Positions 19,137-28,106 of a stretch of 64,000 nt of DNA are shown piece after piece. Location of the stretch: positions 123,884 to 187,883 of the forward strand of contig JBMHCD010000005.1 of the NCBI GenBank assembly GCA_049890095.1, written 5' to 3'. The DNA is from JABAYQ01 sp049890095 (lineage in GTDB: Bacteria > Bacteroidota > Bacteroidia > Flavobacteriales > UBA7312). The translations under genes and the position numbers were made by a program. The notes under the pieces were generated by a model. That model ran no database searches, was not told where the DNA came from, and saw nothing but the letters and a program-made list of their open reading frames with translations. The number at the start of each line of letters is the position of its first letter. Within the stretch, counting starts at the first letter, position 1.

Positions 19137-19570
19137 GCTCTTTCGATATCTCTTTTTATGTCCTTCTTTTTTAGATCTTCACGCTTGTCGTATAATTTTT
19201 TTCCTTTGGCTAAAGCAATTTCAATTTTTGCCCAGCCCTTATCATTTATAAATAATTTCAAAGGAACGATAGTTAGGCCAACATCTTTTAGTTTTTTTTG
19301 AAGTTTGTCTAGTTCTTGTTTATTTAGTAGAAGTTTTCGGTCTCTTTTTGGTTGATGGTTTGCATAACTTCCGAATTTGTATTCATCAATTTGCATTCCA
19401 GTAATGTAAAGTTCATTTTCTCTAAAATTACAAAATGAGTCGGTAATATTTACTTTTCCTAATCGAATAGACTTTATTTCTGTACCACTTAATTGGATTC
19501 CAGCTACAAATTTGTCGAGTAGATGAAATTCAAATCGAGCTTTTTTATTTTGAATATTAACCGATTTCAT
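19127..19570 (-). CDS. smpB: SsrA-binding protein SmpB
   Basis: SmpB binds tmRNA and delivers it to stalled ribosomes for trans-translation. The 147-residue product has the family motifs: NKKARFEFHLLDKFVAGIQLSGTEIKSIR, the central NITDSFCNF, and the basic C-terminal tail (GKKLYDKREDLKKKDIKRDIERAKK) that enters the empty A site. It lies downstream of the ZIP gene on the same strand, but a TAACTTTG box in the 18-nt gap suggests its own promoter with a leaderless start. The ssrA gene itself is not in the window. Confidence 0.98.
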   Translation of the reverse strand: MKSVNIQNKKARFEFHLLDKFVAGIQLSGTEIKSIRLGKVNITDSFCNFRENELYITGMQIDEYKFGSYANHQPKRDRKLLLNKQELDKLQKKLKDVGLTIVPLKLFINDKGWAKIEIALAKGKKLYDKREDLKKKDIKRDIERAKK

Positions 19571-19574
19571 TTTT

Positions 19575-19582
19575 CAAAGTTA
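19575..19582 (-). promoter_or_regulatory. Minus-7 box TAACTTTG 4 nt before the smpB ATG
   Basis: The box matches TAnnTTTG exactly and only AAAA separates it from the ATG. A TTG 17 nt upstream of the box may be the minus-33 element. The predicted transcript is leaderless. Confidence 0.6.
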
Positions 19583-19588
19583 CATCAA

Positions 19589-20449
19589 TTATCCTAATGC
19601 AACATCCAATATCATCATAACTATAAACCCGCCAATCAGACCCATAGTAGCTAAATCTGTATTACCACCACTTTGGCTTTCTGGTATTACCTCTTCAACA
19701 ACAATAAAAATCATTGCCCCTGCAGAAAATGCTAGAGCATATGGTAAAATAGGTAATGCATAAATTACGGCACTAGCTCCAATTACAGCGAAAATAGGTT
19801 CAACTATAGCAGACATTTGACCCCATCTCCAACTTTTCAGTTTACTAACTCCTTGTCTTCTAAGTGGCATAGAAACAGCAAATCCTTCTGGAAAATTTTG
19901 TATTCCAATTCCAATTGCTAATGCAATAGCAGAGCCAATCGTAAAAACAGATTCAGTTCCTAGTCCAACTAATTCTGGAGATGCAATAGCACCAAATGCT
20001 ACTCCAACAGCTAAGCCCTCAGGGATGTTGTGTAGAGCAATTGCTAAAACAAGAAGCACCGTTTTTCGCCATTTTGTAGGTACACCTTCTGCTTCTTCTA
20101 TTTTTTTAAACAAATGTAAGTGAGGTATTATTTTATCTAGACCAAAAAGAAAAAGTGCTCCTAAGAAAAAACCAATTGCAGGAGGAAACCAATTAGGAAG
20201 GTCTGATAAACCTAATTCATTTTGCATTTCCACATATGCTATTGCAGGAGATAATAATGACCAGAAACTAGCCGCTATCATAACCCCACCAGTAAAACCT
20301 AATGAGGTATCAAGGACTTTTCGGTTGCTTTTTTTGAAGAATACTACTAATGCAGCACCTAATGCGGTTAGTGTCCATGTAAAAAGACCTGCTAATAGCG
20401 ACTGTAAAATAGGGTTTTGGATAATAAACCAGTTATATAAATTTGTCAT
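19589..20449 (-). CDS. ZIP-family divalent metal transporter
   Basis: This inner-membrane protein of 286 residues has about eight hydrophobic segments. The ZIP signature is in helix IV, HNIPEGLAVGVAFG, and in helix V, IQNFPEGFAVSMPLRRQG; the His and Glu of these motifs are the metal site. It resembles the GufA/ZupT branch, which imports zinc, iron or manganese. The start overlaps the stop of the DtxR-type regulator gene as ATGA, so regulator and transporter are translated together. The metal cannot be told from sequence; manganese or iron fits the regulator. Confidence 0.92.
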   Translation of the reverse strand: MTNLYNWFIIQNPILQSLLAGLFTWTLTALGAALVVFFKKSNRKVLDTSLGFTGGVMIAASFWSLLSPAIAYVEMQNELGLSDLPNWFPPAIGFFLGALFLFGLDKIIPHLHLFKKIEEAEGVPTKWRKTVLLVLAIALHNIPEGLAVGVAFGAIASPELVGLGTESVFTIGSAIALAIGIGIQNFPEGFAVSMPLRRQGVSKLKSWRWGQMSAIVEPIFAVIGASAVIYALPILPYALAFSAGAMIFIVVEEVIPESQSGGNTDLATMGLIGGFIVMMILDVALG

Positions 20450-21105
20450 TTTCTTTGTTTTATTAATATGTTTTTTGCGACTTCAGAGCTTATATGAGTA
20501 ATCTCATGTTCAATTTTGATGTTCAAAGAATTATCGAATTCTATTTTTGATAACACTGTAATTTTAGTGCCAATTTTGATTTTTAAACTATCTAAATATT
20601 TTAAAAATTGAGGATTATCTTGGGCAACACCTACAATTACTCCTTTTTCATTTTCATTGAGGTCGAAAATGGGGGTTGAAAATTGTTCAGGAAATATTCC
20701 ATTTTTGTCAGGAATAGGTTCTCCATGAGGATCTTGTTGTGGGAAACCCAAGAATAAATCTAATGAGTCAATTAATTTTTTAGATTTTACATGCTCTAAT
20801 TGTTCGGCAATTTCGTGAACTTCATCCCATTGAAAATTTAGCTTAGTTACCAAGAAGACTTCCCATAACCTGTGTTTTCTTATTACTTGTATTGCTGTTG
20901 AATATCCTGTTTTTGATAGTTTTGCTCCAAAGTACGGTTGATATTCGATTAACCCTTTTTTTGTTAGTTTTTTTATCATTTCTGTAACAGAAGATGATTT
21001 TGTTTTAAGTTCTTGAGCAATAGAACTTGTAGAGACAGATTTAATATTATTGTTTGATAATTTCAAAACTGTTTTTAAATAATTTTCTTCTGCTAATGTT
21101 ATCAT
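20446..21105 (-). CDS. DtxR/MntR-family metal-dependent repressor
   Basis: The 219-residue product has a winged-helix DNA-binding domain (TSSIAQELKTKSSSVTEMIKKLTKKGLI), a dimerisation and metal-binding domain (HRLWEVFLVTKLNFQWDEVHEIAEQLEHV with Glu, His and Cys/Glu-type ligands), and a C-terminal FeoA/SH3-like domain. The family represses metal importers when Mn or Fe is plentiful. The ATG at 21105 is preferred over a TTG at 21111, because that TTG is part of the TATATTTG promoter box. It is coupled to the ZIP gene, and a palindrome at 21141-21154 is the likely operator for autoregulation. Confidence 0.93.
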   Translation of the reverse strand: MITLAEENYLKTVLKLSNNNIKSVSTSSIAQELKTKSSSVTEMIKKLTKKGLIEYQPYFGAKLSKTGYSTAIQVIRKHRLWEVFLVTKLNFQWDEVHEIAEQLEHVKSKKLIDSLDLFLGFPQQDPHGEPIPDKNGIFPEQFSTPIFDLNENEKGVIVGVAQDNPQFLKYLDSLKIKIGTKITVLSKIEFDNSLNIKIEHEITHISSEVAKNILIKQRK

Positions 21106-21108
21106 ATG

Positions 21109-21116
21109 CAAATATA
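21109..21116 (-). promoter_or_regulatory. Minus-7 box TATATTTG 3 nt before the regulator ATG
   Basis: An exact TAnnTTTG box is followed by CAT and then ATG on the minus strand, so the mRNA of the regulator/ZIP pair should start at the initiation codon. Confidence 0.6.
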
Positions 21117-21140
21117 ATACAATATAAGCTAAATATATTT

Positions 21141-21154
21141 TTAGGCTAGACTAA
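21141..21154. promoter_or_regulatory. Palindromic operator TTAGnCTAGnCTAA, DtxR type
   Basis: TTAGGCTAGACTAA is palindromic except for one base pair. It lies in the divergent spacer between the regulator/ZIP operon and the acetyltransferase gene, about 25 bp upstream of the regulator's box. Sites with TTAG/CTAA half-arms are typical of the DtxR/MntR family. Confidence 0.55.
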
Positions 21155-21190
21155 TTTTTTTATATATATTAAAATTATAAATTTACAAAC

Positions 21191-21637
21191 ATGGTAAGAT
21201 GGAAATTTAGTTCGTTTGAACGATTGACAAAGAAGGAGTTGCATCAAATTTTTATTTTAAGGCAAAGAGTTTTTATTGTAGAGCAAAATTGTCCTTATTT
21301 AGACGCAGATACAAAAGATTTGGATTCATTTCATTTGATGGGTTTTGACAAGGCAAATAATTTAATAGCTTATTTAAGATTAGTTAAAGCTGGAATAAGT
21401 TATAAGGAGCCATCTTTTGGAAGAATTGTTGTAGCTCCTGAAAATAGACAAATCGGTTTAGGTGGGTTGCTAATGCAAGAAGGTATAAGACGATCTATAA
21501 ATTTGCTGGGTTCGGCAACAAATAGAATTTCAGCTCAATCTCATTTAGTACCATTTTATGAGAAATTTGGATTTGTTTCTACAAACAAAGAATATTTAGA
21601 GGATAATATTCCTCACACTGAAATGATTAAGCAATAA
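21191..21637 (+). CDS. GNAT-family N-acetyltransferase, ElaA-like
   Basis: The 148-residue product is a single GNAT domain. The acetyl-CoA loop is RIVVAPENRQIGLGGLLMQEG, and the opening (WKFSSFERLTKKELHQIFILRQRVFIVEQNCPYLDAD) is the ElaA signature. The substrate of ElaA proteins is not established. It diverges from the DtxR-type regulator and may share its operator. A near-consensus box TAAATTTA ends 5 nt before the ATG. Confidence 0.92.
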   Translation: MVRWKFSSFERLTKKELHQIFILRQRVFIVEQNCPYLDADTKDLDSFHLMGFDKANNLIAYLRLVKAGISYKEPSFGRIVVAPENRQIGLGGLLMQEGIRRSINLLGSATNRISAQSHLVPFYEKFGFVSTNKEYLEDNIPHTEMIKQ

Positions 21638-21639
21638 GT

Positions 21640-22134
21640 TTACTGTAAATAAACGGATTCATTTTTTCCTAAATCAACAGTTACATGTTCTTGCATAGTT
21701 GTGGATAATGAAACTCCAACTACATCTGCTTTGATTGGGAATTTCCTGTAATTTCTATTGATTAAAACAGCAGTCATTAGTTTTTTTACATTCTGATTTA
21801 AAAAATATTGGCAACTGTAAATTAATGTTTTCCCAGAGTTTAAGACATCATCAACAAGGACAATATTTTTACCGGTTAAGGATTCGTTATTATCAATTTG
21901 GACATTATTATTTAAAGGGTCATTTTTATCTATTTCTAGTTTTACTAGAGAAATATTCAGATTGCAAATATTTTTTAAATTTTCACTTAATCTTTTTGCT
22001 AAAATATATCCTTGGGAATGGATTCCAGCAATGACAATATTTTTTTCTGTATTGTTTTTCTCATAGATTTCCCATGCCATTCGAACGATTTTCTGTTCTA
22101 TTTGGTGTTGTTCTAGTACTTTTGTTTTACTCAT
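21640..22134 (-). CDS. Phosphoribosyltransferase, PyrR-like
   Basis: The 164-residue product has the PRPP-binding loop NIVLVDDVLNSGKTLIYS and the helical N-terminus of PyrR-type uracil phosphoribosyltransferases (VLEQHQIEQKIVRMAWEIYEKN, then VIAGIHSQGYILAKRL). PyrR enzymes salvage uracil and in some phyla regulate pyr mRNA. No pyr gene or attenuator is nearby, so only a nucleobase salvage role can be suggested. It is the third gene of the rlmD transcript, 17 nt after the methyltransferase gene. Confidence 0.85.
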   Translation of the reverse strand: MSKTKVLEQHQIEQKIVRMAWEIYEKNNTEKNIVIAGIHSQGYILAKRLSENLKNICNLNISLVKLEIDKNDPLNNNVQIDNNESLTGKNIVLVDDVLNSGKTLIYSCQYFLNQNVKKLMTAVLINRNYRKFPIKADVVGVSLSTTMQEHVTVDLGKNESVYLQ

Positions 22135-22151
22135 ATCTTTGTCTTGTTTTG

Positions 22152-22742
22152 CTAAGTTAATGAATCTAAATTTTGGAATCTAAAAAAAAGCTCTTTTCCT
22201 TTTCTTGCTTCTATGGAGTTAGGCGATAATTCGAGTTGTAAAATTTTGAATTCAGTTTCAAATAGGTCTTTATATTCTTTTAATGTGCTACCAAAAGGGG
22301 GATGATCATTTTTAAAATCAAAATCGAATAAAAGGCCACAAATAAATCCATTTTCATTTAATATAGATTTACAATGAGAAACATATTTTTTTCTTAAATC
22401 AGGATCAAGAGCACAAAAGAAAGTTTGTTCAATAATTAAATCATATTTTAAATTATGTTCAAAAAAATTTTGATTAAAAATTTTATTTGAAGGAAAGTCT
22501 GGCACTCTTTTTTTGAAATTATTTAGAGCAATTTCTGATAAGTCAACAATAGATACATTCTTAAATCCATTTAAATGGAGGTATTCTGCTTCGTAAGCAT
22601 GACCACATCCTGGAATTAATATAGATTGTTCTTTGTTTTTAAGTTTATTAATAAATAATTTTAAAGGATGTGAAATGTGTCCAATATCCCAACCTGTTTG
22701 TTTTTCTTTATATCTATTTTCCCAAAAATGTCTGTCTAACAT
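22152..22742 (-). CDS. SAM-dependent methyltransferase, TPMT-like
   Basis: This 196-residue class I methyltransferase belongs to the thiopurine methyltransferase-like group. The opening HFWENRYKEKQTGWDIG is diagnostic, the SAM loop is SILIPGCGHAYEAEYL, and the acidic strand end is VSIVDLS. Members methylate small thiols, selenium, tellurium or halides, so a detoxification role is plausible but the substrate is unknown. It starts 1 nt after the rlmD stop. Confidence 0.88.
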   Translation of the reverse strand: MLDRHFWENRYKEKQTGWDIGHISHPLKLFINKLKNKEQSILIPGCGHAYEAEYLHLNGFKNVSIVDLSEIALNNFKKRVPDFPSNKIFNQNFFEHNLKYDLIIEQTFFCALDPDLRKKYVSHCKSILNENGFICGLLFDFDFKNDHPPFGSTLKEYKDLFETEFKILQLELSPNSIEARKGKELFFRFQNLDSLT

Positions 22743-22743
22743 A

Positions 22744-24153
22744 TTATCTTCTTTCGAGTAAAACTACATTTTCAACATGAAAGGTTTGAGGAAACATATC
22801 TACAGGTTGAACTTTAGTAACTTTATAATGTTCATTCATTAAACTTAAATCTCTTGCTTGTGTACTTGGATTACAGCTTACATAAACTATTTTTTTTGGA
22901 TTTATATCTAGTAATTGTCCTATAACTTTTTTATGCATACCATCTCTAGGAGGGTCTGTTATGACTATATCTGGATATCCGTTATTATTTACAAATTCTT
23001 GACTAAATATTTCTTTCATGTCCCCAACATAAAAATGACAATTGTCAATGTTGTTTGCTATTGCATTTTCCTTGGCTGCTTCTATTGCCTCAGGAACAGA
23101 TTCTACTCCTACAACTTTTTTTGCATCATTGGCAACAAATTGAGCAATTGTTCCTGTGCCTGTATACAAATCGTATACAATATCGTCTTTACTGATTTGT
23201 GCAAATGAACGAGTTATTTTGTATAATTCATAAGCTTGTTTGGAGTTTGTTTGATAAAAAGACTTTGGACCAATTTTAAATTTTAATCCTTCCATTTCTT
23301 CATATATAAATGTTTCTCCTTCATATGTAATGATATCTAAATCAAAAATAGTTTCATTTCCTTTAGGATTTATAGTGTATAAAAGGGATGTTATCTGAGG
23401 AAACTTCTGATACAAGTGTTTAAGTAAATTTTCAATTTTTTCAGTTTGATTATTGAAAAACTGTACTAAAACCATAATTTGACCATTACTGCTCATTCTT
23501 ATAGTTAGATTTCTTAGAAATCCTTCCTTCTGATTAATATCAAAAAAAGAAAGATTATTTTCTATAGCATAATTTCTAACCGCTTTTCTTATTTCATTGG
23601 ATGGTTCCGCTTGTAAATGGCATTTGTTGATATCAATTACTTTATCCCAAAATCCAGCAACTCTAAAGCCTACACCATTTCTATTTTTTATTTCTTCACC
23701 ATTTTCAGATTCTTCTTTGGTTATCCATCTTCTATTAGTGAATGCAAAATCCATTTTATTTCTGTAATTAAATTCCTCTTCACAACCAATAATTTCAGAT
23801 AATTCGGGTAGTTCTATTCCTCCAATACGACTTAATGAATCGTATACTTCTTTTTCTTTATAATATAATTGGTGTTTATATTCCATAAATTGCCATTTGC
23901 AACCACCACATAATCCAAAATGTTCACATTTTGGTTCTCTTCTTTTATCAGAGTAATGATGAAATTTTACGGGTTTTCCTTCTAAAAATGATCTTCTTTT
24001 TTTGTGAACTAGTACATCACAAATATCTCCTGGTACAGCACCTTCAACAAACAATATTAATCCATTATCTAATCTTGTAATTGCTTTGCCTTTTGCCCCT
24101 GCATCGCTAATTACTATATTCTCTAACAAGATTTTCTTTTTCTTTCTTCCCAT
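22744..24153 (-). CDS. rlmD: 23S rRNA (uracil-C5)-methyltransferase RlmD/RumA
   Basis: The enzyme makes 5-methyluridine at the 1939-equivalent position of 23S rRNA. The 469-residue product has an N-terminal TRAM domain, the cysteines of a 4Fe-4S site (CEHFGLCGGC, with another Cys further on), the SAM motif VYDLYTGTGTIAQFVA, and the catalytic cysteine in KIVYVSCNPSTQARDL. Length is normal. A TATCTTTG box ends 4 nt before the ATG. It leads a three-gene transcript with the TPMT-like and PyrR-like genes. Confidence 0.95.
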   Translation of the reverse strand: MGRKKKKILLENIVISDAGAKGKAITRLDNGLILFVEGAVPGDICDVLVHKKRRSFLEGKPVKFHHYSDKRREPKCEHFGLCGGCKWQFMEYKHQLYYKEKEVYDSLSRIGGIELPELSEIIGCEEEFNYRNKMDFAFTNRRWITKEESENGEEIKNRNGVGFRVAGFWDKVIDINKCHLQAEPSNEIRKAVRNYAIENNLSFFDINQKEGFLRNLTIRMSSNGQIMVLVQFFNNQTEKIENLLKHLYQKFPQITSLLYTINPKGNETIFDLDIITYEGETFIYEEMEGLKFKIGPKSFYQTNSKQAYELYKITRSFAQISKDDIVYDLYTGTGTIAQFVANDAKKVVGVESVPEAIEAAKENAIANNIDNCHFYVGDMKEIFSQEFVNNNGYPDIVITDPPRDGMHKKVIGQLLDINPKKIVYVSCNPSTQARDLSLMNEHYKVTKVQPVDMFPQTFHVENVVLLERR

Positions 24154-24157
24154 GCTA

Positions 24158-24165
24158 CAAAGATA
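24158..24165 (-). promoter_or_regulatory. Minus-7 box TATCTTTG 4 nt before the rlmD ATG
   Basis: This exact TAnnTTTG match is followed by TAGC and then ATG on the minus strand. The predicted rlmD mRNA is leaderless. Confidence 0.6.
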
Positions 24166-24220
24166 GAATAATAGTTAACCATAACGCATTATTCAATTGT
24201 TCATTACCATCAATTTTTTT

Positions 24221-24228
24221 TAAATTTG
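24221..24228 (+). promoter_or_regulatory. Minus-7 box TAAATTTG of rocD
   Basis: An exact box ends 18 nt before the ATG at 24247, which gives a leader of about 14 nt. An in-frame TTG falls inside the box and cannot be the start if this promoter is used. Confidence 0.6.
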
Positions 24229-24246
24229 CGTGATAAAATCATAATC

Positions 24247-25476
24247 ATGTATACATCCAAAGAATTAATTGAAATAGAAGAAAAGTTTGGTGCCCATAAT
24301 TACCACCCACTACCAGTTGTGTTATCGAAAGGGGAAGGAGTATTTGTATGGGACGTAGAAGGTAAAAAATATTTTGATTTTTTATCAGCTTATTCTGCTG
24401 TAAATCAGGGTCACTGCCATCCAAAAATAATAAAGGCATTGAATGATCAAGCATCTACATTAACTCTAACTTCTAGAGCATTTCATAATAATATTCTTGG
24501 TCAATATGAGAAATTTATCACTTCCTTGTTCGGTTATGATAAAGTGTTGCCAATGAATACAGGAGTAGAAGGAGGTGAAACAGCTAACAAACTTGCTAGA
24601 AAATGGGGTTATCTTAAAAAAGGTATTCCTGAAGATAAAGCTAGAATTATTTTTGCAAAAGGGAATTTTTGGGGTAGAACATTAGCAGCAATTTCTAGCT
24701 CAGATGACCCTACTTCTTACACTGGTTTTGGACCATTTATGCCAGGATATGATCTTATTCCATACAATGACTTAGAATCATTGGAGCAAGAGTTGAAAGA
24801 TCCAAATGTTGCAGCTTTTATGGTAGAGCCCATTCAAGGAGAAGCTGGTGTAGTTGTTCCTGACGAAGGATATTTAGCAGGAGTACGACAGCTTTGTACT
24901 AAATACAATGTTTTATTCATTGCTGATGAAGTACAAACAGGAATTGCAAGAACTGGTAAGATGTTGGCTACTGATTTTGAAGATGCAAGGCCTGATATTC
25001 TTATTTTAGGAAAAGCACTTTCTGGAGGTGTTTTACCTGTTTCGGCTGTTTTAGCAGATGATGATGTAATGTTATGCATAAAAGCTGGTGAGCATGGGTC
25101 AACTTTCGGTGGTAACCCCTTAGCTTGCAAGGTTGCTCAAGCTGCTCTCGAGGTTGTTGTAGAAGAAGATTTAGCTAAAAATGCAGAAACACTTGGTATT
25201 GTTTTTCGTGATGAATTAAATAGAAGATTCGAAAATATTGATATTGTAAAGTTAGTTAGAGGAAAGGGACTTTTAAATGCAATTGTTATAAATGATACTG
25301 AAGATAGTTCTACAGCTTGGGATATTTGTATTAAATTAAGAGATAATGGATTATTAGCAAAGCCTACTCATGGAAATATAATTCGTTTTGCACCTCCTTT
25401 GGTTATTGATGAAAATCAATTATTTGAATGTATTGATATAATAGAACAAACAATCTTAATTTTTAATTCAAAATAA
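24247..25476 (+). CDS. rocD: Ornithine--oxo-acid aminotransferase
   Basis: This PLP enzyme moves the delta-amino group of ornithine to 2-oxoglutarate, giving glutamate semialdehyde for proline and arginine turnover. The 409-residue product opens with the typical EEKFGAHNYHPLPVVLSKGEG. It has FIADEVQTGIARTGK (cofactor aspartate), the lysine in DILILGKALSGGVLPVSAV that forms the Schiff base, and GSTFGGNPLACKVA. The ATG at 24247 is chosen because the upstream TTG lies in the promoter box. No proline gene is adjacent. Confidence 0.96.
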   Translation: MYTSKELIEIEEKFGAHNYHPLPVVLSKGEGVFVWDVEGKKYFDFLSAYSAVNQGHCHPKIIKALNDQASTLTLTSRAFHNNILGQYEKFITSLFGYDKVLPMNTGVEGGETANKLARKWGYLKKGIPEDKARIIFAKGNFWGRTLAAISSSDDPTSYTGFGPFMPGYDLIPYNDLESLEQELKDPNVAAFMVEPIQGEAGVVVPDEGYLAGVRQLCTKYNVLFIADEVQTGIARTGKMLATDFEDARPDILILGKALSGGVLPVSAVLADDDVMLCIKAGEHGSTFGGNPLACKVAQAALEVVVEEDLAKNAETLGIVFRDELNRRFENIDIVKLVRGKGLLNAIVINDTEDSSTAWDICIKLRDNGLLAKPTHGNIIRFAPPLVIDENQLFECIDIIEQTILIFNSK

Positions 25477-25482
25477 AATGTG

Positions 25483-25490
25483 TAATTTTG
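25483..25490 (+). promoter_or_regulatory. Minus-7 box TAATTTTG 4 nt before the Cys-rich protein ATG
   Basis: The box lies in the 18-nt gap after rocD and ends 4 nt before the ATG at 25495. It should start the metal/sulfur operon without a leader, although read-through from rocD is also possible. Confidence 0.55.
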
Positions 25491-25494
25491 GTAT

Positions 25495-25896
25495 ATGTTA
25501 AAGCAATATTTAAAATATTTTGCTGTACTAGTTTCATTATTTGTGCTTTTTACTAATGTTGGATTTTCTGTTTTAGAAAAAAGCAAAGATTATAAAGAAA
25601 TTTCTGTTTGTTGTAATGTTGAGGTTTTAAAAAATAATTGTTGTGAGTATATAGAAACTTGTAGTACTACATGTACCAACGGATGTTGTTGTACAGAGGA
25701 TCAACAAACGATTCAATTTTTGTATAATGTTCCTGTTGATAACAATAAAAAAGAATTGGCTATTTTTCCTTCGACCACTTCTTTAAGTTTTAATACAATA
25801 TCTTTTACTAATATTTCAGAATGGAAATTGACTTCTGTACCTCCTCCGCCAAACATTAGTAAAAGATTATCTATTTTACAAGTATACCGTATTTGA
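25495..25896 (+). CDS. Small cysteine-rich exported or membrane protein, unknown
   Basis: I do not recognise this 133-residue protein. One hydrophobic segment at residues 8-27 serves as signal or anchor. Then come clustered cysteines (ISVCCNVEVLKNNCCEY, CSTTCTNGCCCTED: eleven within about 35 residues), then a Pro-rich C-terminus (SVPPPPNISKR). Short proteins of this form often precede TonB receptors in Flavobacteria. The Cys cluster suggests metal binding in the periplasm, which is inference. It is the first gene of the operon that ends at 28842. Confidence 0.8.
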   Translation: MLKQYLKYFAVLVSLFVLFTNVGFSVLEKSKDYKEISVCCNVEVLKNNCCEYIETCSTTCTNGCCCTEDQQTIQFLYNVPVDNNKKELAIFPSTTSLSFNTISFTNISEWKLTSVPPPPNISKRLSILQVYRI

Positions 25897-25945
25897 TTAT
25901 TGAATTTTTTTTAATTCTATTTTTCAATTTTAAATTCAAATACAT

Positions 25946-28099
25946 ATGAAAATACAACTAATAATTTTGGGATTGTTTATTGCAATTACTTCATATTCTC
26001 AAAACATAATAAAAGGCGTTGTTAAAGACGATAAAAATCAAATCCTGACTGGAGCAAATATCGTTCTAAAAAATACTGAAGTTGGTACTACAACCGATGA
26101 AAATGGCTTATTTTCTTTACAGGTAGCTAACTTACCTCAGGATCTTTCGGTTTCATTTATCGGATTTGAAACTAAAGAAATTAAATTGACATCTAACAAG
26201 TTTTTAGAAGTGATCTTAACTACATCAATTTCAATTGATGAAGTTGAGGTTTCATCTAACATTAATTCTTCTGATTTTTCCTTAGTTTCTAATATTCAAA
26301 CACAAAAATTAAGTAGAAAAGAATTACAAAAAGCAGCTTGTTGCAATTTGTCGGAAAGTTTTGAAACAAATGCTACAATAGATGTTATTTTTTCTGATGC
26401 TATTTCTGGTGCTAAACAGTTACAAATGTTAGGCTTAGATGGTGTATATACTCAAATAACTCAAGAAAATTTACCTTTAATTAGAGGTATTTCTTCTTCT
26501 TATGGTTTAGCTCATACTCCAGGAACATGGATTGAGTCTATTCAAATTATAAAAGGATCTGGTTCTGTTGTGAATGGATTTGAATCATTTACTGGCCAGA
26601 TAAATATTAACTATCAAGATTCTGAATCGGCAGATAAATTGTTTTGGAATTCTTATGTAAATTCTAAAGGTAAACTTGAAAATAATTTTCAGTTAGCAAA
26701 AAAGAATGGCGTTTGGAAATCAAATTTATTTATTAGTAATCAATTTCATAATGTGGATATTGATGATAATAATGATGGATTTTTGGATGAAACTCATTTG
26801 AAATCTTTAAACGTTTTAAATAAATGGAGAGCTAATTTTGGAGATAAAAATATTTCTTTTAATGCTCGAGTTATTATTGAAGAAAGAGAAGGAGGTCAGC
26901 TTAAATCATTTGATAACCCTTATTTAGTAAATATTAATAATGAACTTTTTGAAGTTAGTGGAAAGTTTGGTGTTCTAAATAGTGATAATTGCAATAAAAG
27001 TACTGGTACTCAGTATTCTTTGAAAAAACATCACCAATTTGCACAATTTGGGAACAATGTATACGACGGTACACAAGAAAGTATATTCTTAAATATTATT
27101 CGACAAACAGACTTTACAGATAAAAGTCATGTTTTAAAATATGGGTTTAGTTTTTTTGGAGATCGATATATAGAAAGTTTAAACAATCAAAATCTTGATA
27201 GAACAGATTTAATAAGTGGTCTATTTAGCGAATATTCTCATATTCCAAATGATGATTTCACACTTACAGCTGGTTTTCGTACGGATTATCACAATAAATT
27301 TGGTTTAAACTATTTGCCACGGTTAAATATTAAATATAGCTTTGATCAGGACATGGTAGTTAGACTTTCCTTAGGTAAATCCTTCAGAGTTTCTAATCCA
27401 ATTAGTGAAAATTTATCTTTTCTTGCATCCTCACGTACCATATTTATTGATGAAGATTTGAAAGCCGAAAAAGTATGGAATTATGGAATTAATCTATTTA
27501 GAAAATTTGAGTTTTTTTCCAGAGAAGCTTCTTTTAATGCAGATGCTTATCGAACTGATTTTTCTAATCAAATTGTAGTAGATGTTGAAACACAATCCGA
27601 ATTAAAATTCACGAATTTAGAAGGAGAGTCGTATTCTAATAGCTATCAGTTTGATTTTAGTTTTTCACCAATTGATAGATTTGATGTTAAATTAGCATAT
27701 AAAATTAATAGAGTGTATTCTACTTTTGAAAATCAAAAGAAATTAGTGCCACTAACGCCTAAAGACAGATCGTTAATAAATATGTCATATTCTTCAAATC
27801 ATTTAAGAAAATGGATGTTTGATGTTACCGTTAATAGAATAGGAGAGTCTAGGTTACCTAATCATCAATTAATAGATGAAGAATTTTCGGAGCCGTTTTT
27901 TCAGTTAAATTCTCAAATAACAAAAAAATATAGAGTAATTGATTTATATTTAGGCGTAGAAAATGCACTAGATTATACTCAAGAAAATCCAATATTATCA
28001 AGTGAAAATCCAGGAAGTCAAAACTTTGATGCTTCAATAATATGGGCACCAGTGAAAGAAAGACTTTTTTATTTTGGGTTTAGATATAAGTTAAATTAA
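25946..28099 (+). CDS. TonB-dependent receptor with carboxypeptidase-like N-domain
   Basis: The 717-residue product is an outer-membrane gated channel. After the signal peptide (ITSYSQ) comes a beta-sandwich domain (IIKGVVKDDKNQILTGANIVLKNTEVGT to ISIDEVEVSS), then the plug (LGLDGVYTQITQENLPLIRGISSSYGL, VKGSGSV-like IIKGSGSVVNGFESFTGQININ) and a barrel ending in the aromatic FYFGFRYKLN. A Cys pair (KAACCNLSE) sits at the start of the plug. The following HMA gene suggests the substrate is a heavy metal, perhaps copper; sequence alone does not prove it. Confidence 0.93.
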   Translation: MKIQLIILGLFIAITSYSQNIIKGVVKDDKNQILTGANIVLKNTEVGTTTDENGLFSLQVANLPQDLSVSFIGFETKEIKLTSNKFLEVILTTSISIDEVEVSSNINSSDFSLVSNIQTQKLSRKELQKAACCNLSESFETNATIDVIFSDAISGAKQLQMLGLDGVYTQITQENLPLIRGISSSYGLAHTPGTWIESIQIIKGSGSVVNGFESFTGQININYQDSESADKLFWNSYVNSKGKLENNFQLAKKNGVWKSNLFISNQFHNVDIDDNNDGFLDETHLKSLNVLNKWRANFGDKNISFNARVIIEEREGGQLKSFDNPYLVNINNELFEVSGKFGVLNSDNCNKSTGTQYSLKKHHQFAQFGNNVYDGTQESIFLNIIRQTDFTDKSHVLKYGFSFFGDRYIESLNNQNLDRTDLISGLFSEYSHIPNDDFTLTAGFRTDYHNKFGLNYLPRLNIKYSFDQDMVVRLSLGKSFRVSNPISENLSFLASSRTIFIDEDLKAEKVWNYGINLFRKFEFFSREASFNADAYRTDFSNQIVVDVETQSELKFTNLEGESYSNSYQFDFSFSPIDRFDVKLAYKINRVYSTFENQKKLVPLTPKDRSLINMSYSSNHLRKWMFDVTVNRIGESRLPNHQLIDEEFSEPFFQLNSQITKKYRVIDLYLGVENALDYTQENPILSSENPGSQNFDASIIWAPVKERLFYFGFRYKLN

Positions 28100-28106
28100 A
28101 AAAAAA

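Noticed and set aside
24221..24246. Extended N-terminus of ornithine aminotransferase from a TTG at 24226
   Set aside because: The TTG is part of the promoter box TAAATTTG, and the ATG at 24247 gives the usual family start.
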